Assembly: GCA_964504335.1 (NCBI GenBank)
Contig: CAZDET010000017.1
Coordinates: 1 to 64,000, forward strand
Origin: CAZDET01 sp964504335
GTDB taxonomy: Bacteria > Bacteroidota > Bacteroidia > Chitinophagales > Saprospiraceae
Direction of reading: 5' to 3'
Length of the DNA stretch: 64,000 nt
Part shown: positions 59,413-64,000 of the stretch, piece after piece
How the letters are laid out: each line of letters begins with the position of its first letter
How positions within the stretch are numbered: position 1 is the first letter of the stretch
Program-made: the position numbers and the translations under genes
The notes under the pieces: model-generated
Database searches by the model: none
What the model was told of the DNA's origin: nothing
The model's input: only the letters and a program-made list of their open reading frames with translations

Positions 59413-60570
59413 ATGAACATTCACGATATACCCAGTCCTGCCTACGTACTGGAGGAGCGGCGGCTGATTCGAAATTTGGAAGTACTTCAAGCCGTTCAGG
59501 AACGGGCGAATGTGAGTATTATTTTGGCTCTAAAGGCTTTTGCGCTCTGGCGGGTGTTTCCCTTGATCGGACAATATTTAGGGGGAGCCACGGCCAGTTC
59601 GCTGAATGAGGCACGGTTGATTTTCGAAGAAATGGGGGTGCCGGCTCATACGTATTCGCCGGCCTATCTGCCGGAGGAGTTTGAAGCGTTAATGCGCTAT
59701 TCCAGCCACATCACCTTTAATTCGCTTTCGGAGTATCAACGCTACTGCAAGCAACTCCAGGGCACTTCGGTTAGCGCCGGCATACGGGTAAATCCAGAAT
59801 ACTCGGAGGTAGCCACCGAGTTGTACAATCCTGCCGATCCAACCGGTCGGCTCGGAGAAACGGCTCCAAATGTGCAGCGCCTGCCCCGTGGGGTAGAGGG
59901 GCTGCACGTCCACACGCTCTGTGAGTCGAGTCCGGCGGCAACGGCGCACCTCGTTCGCACCACCGAAGAAAAGTTTGGATTCCTTTTTCCCCGGCTGAAG
60001 TGGATTAACTTCGGTGGCGGGCACCTGATGACGCGCGCAGGCTACGAACTCGATCGCCTGGTCGATACCTTGCAAAGCTTCCACCAACGGCACCCACACC
60101 TCGAGGTCATCATGGAGCCCGGCAGCGCCATTGCCTGGGAAACGGGTGTCCTCGTCAGCCGGGTTTTGGATATCATCGAGAACCAGGGAGTGAAAACGCT
60201 GTTGCTGGATATCTCCTTTACCGCTCACCTGCCGGATACCCTGGAAATGCCCTACCGACCCCGCCTCAACCTCGTTCGGCCCGGTGGTCAATCCATGAGC
60301 GCCACGGCCGAGCCGCAAGCGCACCACTTTCGCTACCGGCTCGGAGGCGTCTCCTGCCTGGCCGGTGATTACCTCGCCGAATACGGATTCGAAGCACCCG
60401 TAGAAGTGGGCGATCGCCTGGTATTTCAGGACATGATCCACTATACCATGGTAAAAACGACCATGTTCAACGGCGTCAAGCACCCCTCCATCGCAATAGA
60501 ACGTACCGACGGAAACTTGGAAGTCGTCCGAACGTTTTCTTATGAAGACTACAAATCCCGAATGGGATGA
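59413..60570 (+). CDS. nspC: Carboxynorspermidine decarboxylase
   Basis: 385 aa. PLP alanine-racemase-fold decarboxylase that turns carboxynorspermidine or carboxyspermidine into norspermidine or spermidine. PAYVLEERRL, Schiff-base Lys41 in ILALKAFALW, GATASSLNEARLIFEEMG, and a C-terminal region with SCLAGDYLAEYGF (the conserved Cys near the active site) and RLVFQDMIHYTMVK. It lies 58 bp after the synthase; the two form a polyamine operon. Confidence 0.95.
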   Translation: MNIHDIPSPAYVLEERRLIRNLEVLQAVQERANVSIILALKAFALWRVFPLIGQYLGGATASSLNEARLIFEEMGVPAHTYSPAYLPEEFEALMRYSSHITFNSLSEYQRYCKQLQGTSVSAGIRVNPEYSEVATELYNPADPTGRLGETAPNVQRLPRGVEGLHVHTLCESSPAATAHLVRTTEEKFGFLFPRLKWINFGGGHLMTRAGYELDRLVDTLQSFHQRHPHLEVIMEPGSAIAWETGVLVSRVLDIIENQGVKTLLLDISFTAHLPDTLEMPYRPRLNLVRPGGQSMSATAEPQAHHFRYRLGGVSCLAGDYLAEYGFEAPVEVGDRLVFQDMIHYTMVKTTMFNGVKHPSIAIERTDGNLEVVRTFSYEDYKSRMG

Positions 60571-60626
60571 TTTTAATGCTGTAATTGGGTAATTAAGTAA
60601 TTTACAGCATTATAGCATTACAGCAT
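60571..60626. repeat. Seven-unit octamer tract, strongest member of the family
   Basis: Seven consecutive 8-bp units in perfect register between nspC and the Uma2 gene: TTTTAATG, then three nnGTAATT units (CTGTAATT, GGGTAATT, AAGTAATT), then TACAGCAT, TATAGCAT, TACAGCAT. AATGCTGTAA (60575-60584) and TTACAGCATT (60602-60611) form an inverted repeat, so the two unit types are complementary. Confidence 0.85.
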
Positions 60627-60630
60627 CAAT

Positions 60631-61212
60631 ATGTCTTCCGTAGCAAGTAAACTAAGTATAACAGACTACCTCCAACTGGAGCAAGAAACGGGGATGCGCC
60701 ACGAATACATCGATGGAGAGGTATACGCGATGGCGGGTACTACCGTGGAACACGACTTCATAAACAACAATTTAATCCGGTTACTGGAAACATGTCTTAG
60801 AGAAAAGGGATGTTTTTTACTTAGTGGCCAGGTCCGACTTCACACCCCGCACTGCCGATCGGCTTTCCTTTATCCCGATATTCACATTTACTGTGGGGAA
60901 ATAAAAAAAGAAAAGTTACCGAAAGGAGCTTACGTCCTCACGAATCCTACCTTTATTATTGAAATGTTATCCAGGGATAATCGAAACCGGGATCGGGAGG
61001 AAAAATTCGAATGTTATCGCCATATACCCTCGCTTCGGGGATACCTGATGATTGAAAGCGATCTGGAAAACCGGAGCCCTGCGCTCCATTTGCGCACCTG
61101 GGAGGATACTTCTTCCTACCGGGAAGAAACCTTTTCGAAAGAATCAACGGTCCAGGTGCTCGATCGTCCGTTAGCGGGCAATTTGGTCTACGATTTACCG
61201 TCAACTACCTGA
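60631..61212 (+). CDS. Uma2-family PD-(D/E)XK nuclease-like protein (DUF820)
   Basis: 193 aa. MRHEYIDGEVYAMAGTTVEH (acidic Glu30) and SAFLYPDIHIYCG (Asp83), then NPTFIIEMLSRDNRNRDREE (Glu111) give the D..E metal site of the Uma2 family, which is widespread in cyanobacteria and Bacteroidota as a putative endonuclease of unproven role. There is no obvious partner; prmC follows 1 bp later and may be co-transcribed. It starts 4 bp after the octamer tract. Confidence 0.85.
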   Translation: MSSVASKLSITDYLQLEQETGMRHEYIDGEVYAMAGTTVEHDFINNNLIRLLETCLREKGCFLLSGQVRLHTPHCRSAFLYPDIHIYCGEIKKEKLPKGAYVLTNPTFIIEMLSRDNRNRDREEKFECYRHIPSLRGYLMIESDLENRSPALHLRTWEDTSSYREETFSKESTVQVLDRPLAGNLVYDLPSTT

Positions 61213-61213
61213 C

Positions 61214-62068
61214 TTGTCTACCAACGAGGCACTAGAGTACGTTGCGCAGGCGCTCGTAGCGCGTTACGGCGCGGGTGAAGCCCGGTCGATTAGTCGGATT
61301 GTACTGGAAGATGTGTTCGATTGGAAACCCGGTCGTCGTCCTTTCGTACTCCCTCCAAAAGCCATGACTCAACTGGAGGCGATCAAAACGCGCCTGGAAC
61401 GAGGTGAGCCCGTCCAATACGTCTTGGGGGAGGCCGATTTCTTCGGCTACAAGTTTAAGGTCAATCCTGCCGTCCTTATTCCGCGCCCCGAAACGGAAGA
61501 ACTGGTCGAATGGATCCTGGATACCCTAAAAAGCACCCCATCACCTCACCATTCCGCCACCTCGCTTCTGGATATCGGAACCGGCAGCGGCTGCATCCCA
61601 TTGACACTCGCAAAGGAATATCCACAACTACGCGTGACCGGGCTCGACATTGCTGCCGCCGCCCTGACGGTGGCCCGGGAGAATGCCGAACGACTGGGAG
61701 TGGAAGCTACCTTCACCGAGGTGGATATACTGGCACCACCCGACGACCTGCCGTCTTACCAGGTCATTGTGAGCAATCCTCCCTACATCAGCCGCGACGA
61801 AATCGGATTGATGCCGGAACACGTGGTGCAACACGAGCCGGAAATTGCCTTATTCGTCAATCACCCCGACCCGTTGTTGTTTTACCGGCGCATCAGCAAC
61901 TGGGCGGCGAAGCACGTATTACCCGGAGGCTTTTTGTTTTTTGAGTGCAATGAATTCAGTGGCCGTGCAGTAGCAGCCATTGTGCGCGATGCCGGTTTTC
62001 GGGAAGTTGAATTGCGCAGCGATCTTCAGGGAAAGGAACGAATGGTAAAGGGGAGATTAGGGGAGTGA
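61214..62068 (+). CDS. prmC: Peptide-chain release factor N5-glutamine methyltransferase, TTG start
   Basis: 284 aa. Methylates the GGQ glutamine of RF1/RF2 for efficient translation termination. The N-terminal helical domain needs a start before residue 20, but no ATG occurs there; TTG 61214, 1 bp after the Uma2 stop, fits. SAM motif LLDIGTGSGCIPLTLA and catalytic NPPY (188-191, IVSNPPYIS) are intact. The linker between the domains (about residues 107-118, STPSPHHSATS) is encoded by four octamers CACCnnnn (61534-61565), a family-atypical insert. Confidence 0.93.
   Translation: MSTNEALEYVAQALVARYGAGEARSISRIVLEDVFDWKPGRRPFVLPPKAMTQLEAIKTRLERGEPVQYVLGEADFFGYKFKVNPAVLIPRPETEELVEWILDTLKSTPSPHHSATSLLDIGTGSGCIPLTLAKEYPQLRVTGLDIAAAALTVARENAERLGVEATFTEVDILAPPDDLPSYQVIVSNPPYISRDEIGLMPEHVVQHEPEIALFVNHPDPLLFYRRISNWAAKHVLPGGFLFFECNEFSGRAVAAIVRDAGFREVELRSDLQGKERMVKGRLGE
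61534..61565. repeat. Octamer tract inside prmC
   Basis: Four units in register: CACCCCAT, CACCTCAC, CATTCCGC and CACCTCGC. On the opposite strand they resemble the GAGGTGGTGA units of the response-regulator and flippase ends. In the protein they encode the flexible linker only, so they are tolerated. Confidence 0.65.
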
Positions 62069-62081
62069 AGCGAGGAGGTGA

Positions 62082-63536
62082 TTAGTTGGCTTGTGCCGGC
62101 TCTCCCTGGATTTCCGCAATTTTTTCGAGCAGCCAGTTGGCATTGGCAATTTTGGACCGCCGTTCGATGATTTCCGACTTTATTTTACCAATGGATGCGT
62201 GGTCGTTGGGTAAAATTCGGATCAGTTTTCGAGTGTATCGGATCAATTCTAAATAGGGGCGGCGTCGGGATTCCGGAATATCCTTGTGGCGATTCAGATA
62301 GGTTTGGAAAGTCGACATGTGCGAGAGCAAGACTTCGATTTCGTCGAGCTCGTAGTAGGCGGCGGTCAGGATGATTTTCGCATTTAGCGTAAAGGCCAGA
62401 TCGTCGTAATCGACATTTTGAAGTTGCTCGATGACGCTGGAGTAGTCCTTCTGGTAAAAGAAAAGCAAACCAAGCGAATACGACGAAATACTGGCCTTGG
62501 AATCCGGAGGTAAAAACTCTTTGTATTCTTCGATAAAGGACTTAACCCACTCGTATTTTCCCAATCGAAGGGCAATGGTTACGATATTCCTGAAGTCAAC
62601 CTGGGTGACGAATCCAAGTTTTTGGATCAGATTGCTTTCAATCATCATTTTAGAGATATCGAAATAATGAGTACTGAACTCAGATTTACCTCTGTTTAAT
62701 TTGTACAAGCAAATATTCTGGGCGTGGTGGAAGATGTCAAGCGCGTCTTTCGGCGGAAACAAGTCGATGTGTTCGTGGATGAGATCTCTTAGTTTGTCAA
62801 AATGGACATCACTGTTCCTATCCTTCAAATTCATGTACAAATAATAATACATGGCCACTACCGGGATACCTTCGAAATATTCAATCTTAGACCGTACGAA
62901 TTGGAGGATTTCCTCCTGGAAATCAATTTGGTATTCAATCTTGGCAAAACTGGACTGGACGGATACCATGCAGAGCCACTTCAGCTTTTCGGATATGTAG
63001 AAGATGTCGATGTTGTTCGAAATCTCTTCGATGTTACTTTTTTCCGATCGCCTGGTTTCGAAACCCTCCAGCTCGTAAAGAGCCGCCTGAAACTTGTATT
63101 TTTCCAGATAAAAAATTGAGTTAGAAATGGCTCCTTCTTCGAAACTTTTTTGCGCTTTTTGCTTAAAAGAGGGATAAAACTTCTGGCCTTTAGCTTCGAG
63201 GATGGAGTCGATCAACAGATTGTTGAAATTTAATTCATTCCCCAACAGCGAGTCGATGACCAGGAACTTTTCTCCGAGCTTAAACAAATCGCTGCAATAC
63301 TTTCGGAATCGCGTGTCATTGTAGGGAGCCTTCTTCTTTACCTTTTTCCATACGGAGGTGCTATCCAGGGGAGTCGGCGTTTGTTTTTTGATATGGTCTT
63401 CAAAGGCCTGATAGACCACCAGGAGGTCTTCACTAGAACTGAAATAGGGGGATTGCAGAAATTTTTTGAAGTCGCGCAGCTGTTTTGAATCGAGCAACTC
63501 GACAAAGTGGTACAGCTTGGTTTTTCGACAGTCCAT
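62082..63536 (-). CDS. Hypothetical helical-repeat protein, 484 aa
   Basis: Soluble, all alpha-helical, no signal. It starts MDCRKTKLYHFVELLDSKQL with a conserved-looking HFVELLDSKQLRDFKKFLQS, contains repeated helix-turn-helix blocks such as SYSLGLLFFYQKDYSSVIEQ (TPR-like), and ends with a charged tail. I believe it belongs to a Saprospiria-enriched paralogous family, but no function is known. It converges on prmC 13 bp away. Confidence 0.55.
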   Translation of the reverse strand: MDCRKTKLYHFVELLDSKQLRDFKKFLQSPYFSSSEDLLVVYQAFEDHIKKQTPTPLDSTSVWKKVKKKAPYNDTRFRKYCSDLFKLGEKFLVIDSLLGNELNFNNLLIDSILEAKGQKFYPSFKQKAQKSFEEGAISNSIFYLEKYKFQAALYELEGFETRRSEKSNIEEISNNIDIFYISEKLKWLCMVSVQSSFAKIEYQIDFQEEILQFVRSKIEYFEGIPVVAMYYYLYMNLKDRNSDVHFDKLRDLIHEHIDLFPPKDALDIFHHAQNICLYKLNRGKSEFSTHYFDISKMMIESNLIQKLGFVTQVDFRNIVTIALRLGKYEWVKSFIEEYKEFLPPDSKASISSYSLGLLFFYQKDYSSVIEQLQNVDYDDLAFTLNAKIILTAAYYELDEIEVLLSHMSTFQTYLNRHKDIPESRRRPYLELIRYTRKLIRILPNDHASIGKIKSEIIERRSKIANANWLLEKIAEIQGEPAQAN

Positions 63537-63714
63537 CTAGGGGCGTGAGCCAGGTTTACGATCGATTTAACAAAATTCGCTCAGTATCAGAGCAGAAAAT
63601 CGGTGAAGGATTAACAATTCGTCCGGAGAATCGGGCATTTTTTAAGATATGGCTTGACCATCTCTATCACAATATACGTATATTTACCTCAGCAATGATG
63701 TAAAACCACAGTCC

Positions 63715-64000
63715 ATGAATGTATCTCTATCCAAGCTATCGCTATTTTTAGCATTGTTGCTTGTCCCCCTCGTCCATTGGGGGCAGGTAACGCAGGTGTT
63801 TTTAGAGACATACGAGGACGTTCCCGTTTCTCACACCATCGTCTCTACCCCTAATCCTCCCACGCGGGCCATCAACGCCGAGTACGGTACGGTGACCGTT
63901 CTCCAGCTCGATCCCCTGGACCAAACCTACCAAATAACATATACGCCAAATTTAGGATACATAGGTGCCGATCATTTCCGCTATCTGATCTGGACAGCGC
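63715..64000 (+). CDS. Secreted protein with cadherin/Ig-like start, truncated at the window end
   Basis: Starts MNVSLSKLSLFLALLLVPLV, a signal peptide ending near HWGQ (residues 21-24), followed by TQVFLETYEDVPVSHTIVST and TPNLGYIGADHFRYLIWT. The YxPNxGYxGxDxFxYxxW pattern is the end of a bacterial Ig/cadherin-like repeat (tandem-95 type), so a long surface protein, probably T9SS cargo, continues past 64000. Start chosen at the first ATG after a promoter-like TATATTTA (63680-63687). Confidence 0.75.
   Translation, partial: MNVSLSKLSLFLALLLVPLVHWGQVTQVFLETYEDVPVSHTIVSTPNPPTRAINAEYGTVTVLQLDPLDQTYQITYTPNLGYIGADHFRYLIWTA

Noticed and set aside
60571..60626. CRISPR-like or attachment-site interpretation of the octamer tracts
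   Set aside because: No spacers, no integrase nearby, and unit sequences differ from tract to tract.
1..64000. tRNA, rRNA, tmRNA or RNase P genes
   Set aside because: I saw no cloverleaf, CCA end, or the conserved tmRNA or RNase P sequence blocks in any non-coding stretch.

Overview
The window comes from a free-living member of the Bacteroidota, most likely the Saprospiria (Lewinella/Haliscomenobacter type). The evidence is three large secreted proteins with type IX secretion (T9SS) sorting tails, PKD-domain and choice-of-anchor-L adhesin-like proteins, a TonB-dependent receptor with a carboxypeptidase-like regulatory domain, DUF4252 and DUF2279 proteins, RNA polymerase ECF sigma/anti-sigma pairs, the carboxynorspermidine route to spermidine, and TAnnTTTG-type -7 promoter boxes without Shine-Dalgarno dependence. 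I see no rRNA, tRNA, IS element, phage gene or CRISPR array. A 100-N assembly gap lies at 44590-44689.

Layout. 1-14.9 kb is a surface-polysaccharide locus: a UDP-sugar aminotransferase (5'-truncated) and dehydratase, two different priming sugar-phosphate transferases, GT2, GT4 and two GT-C-like membrane proteins, mannose-1-phosphate guanylyltransferase and a Gfo/Idh/MocA oxidoreductase, interrupted by an RsmB-like rRNA methyltransferase. 14.9-22.3 kb is mostly on the minus strand: TonB-dependent receptor, OmpR-type two-component pair, AI-2E family transporter, and a HEPN-motif protein with a winged-helix-like tail. 22.4-34.7 kb carries glucan and trehalose metabolism (glgE, a fused trehalose-phosphate synthase/phosphatase, a GH-A clan hydrolase), a double universal stress protein, rpe preceded by a structured leader or ncRNA, DUF2279, and a sigma/anti-sigma/DUF4252 operon. 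34.9-49.1 kb holds three giant T9SS cargo proteins and a second sigma/anti-sigma-TonB pair. 49.1-53.7 kb (minus strand) holds PAP2 phosphatase, a lysine-rich histone-like protein, a 0.7-kb AT-rich palindrome-laden non-coding stretch, cystathionine beta-synthase and a LysM/RlpA-like protein. 53.8-64 kb holds kdsB, Nudix, a saccharopine dehydrogenase, a flippase, carboxynorspermidine synthase plus nspC, Uma2 nuclease, prmC, a helical hypothetical protein, and the start of another secreted protein.

The most unusual signal is not a gene. Many gene boundaries carry short tracts built from degenerate 8-bp steps whose sequence differs from place to place, while the period of 8 is kept. Several of these tracts fold as inverted repeats. 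Some spill into coding sequence: the C-termini of a response regulator and a flippase, the N-terminus of a GT-C protein, and the linker of PrmC. Second is a leader or ncRNA on the minus strand before rpe with mutually exclusive stems and two intrinsic terminators. Third is the AT-rich palindromic stretch at 50.7-51.4 kb.
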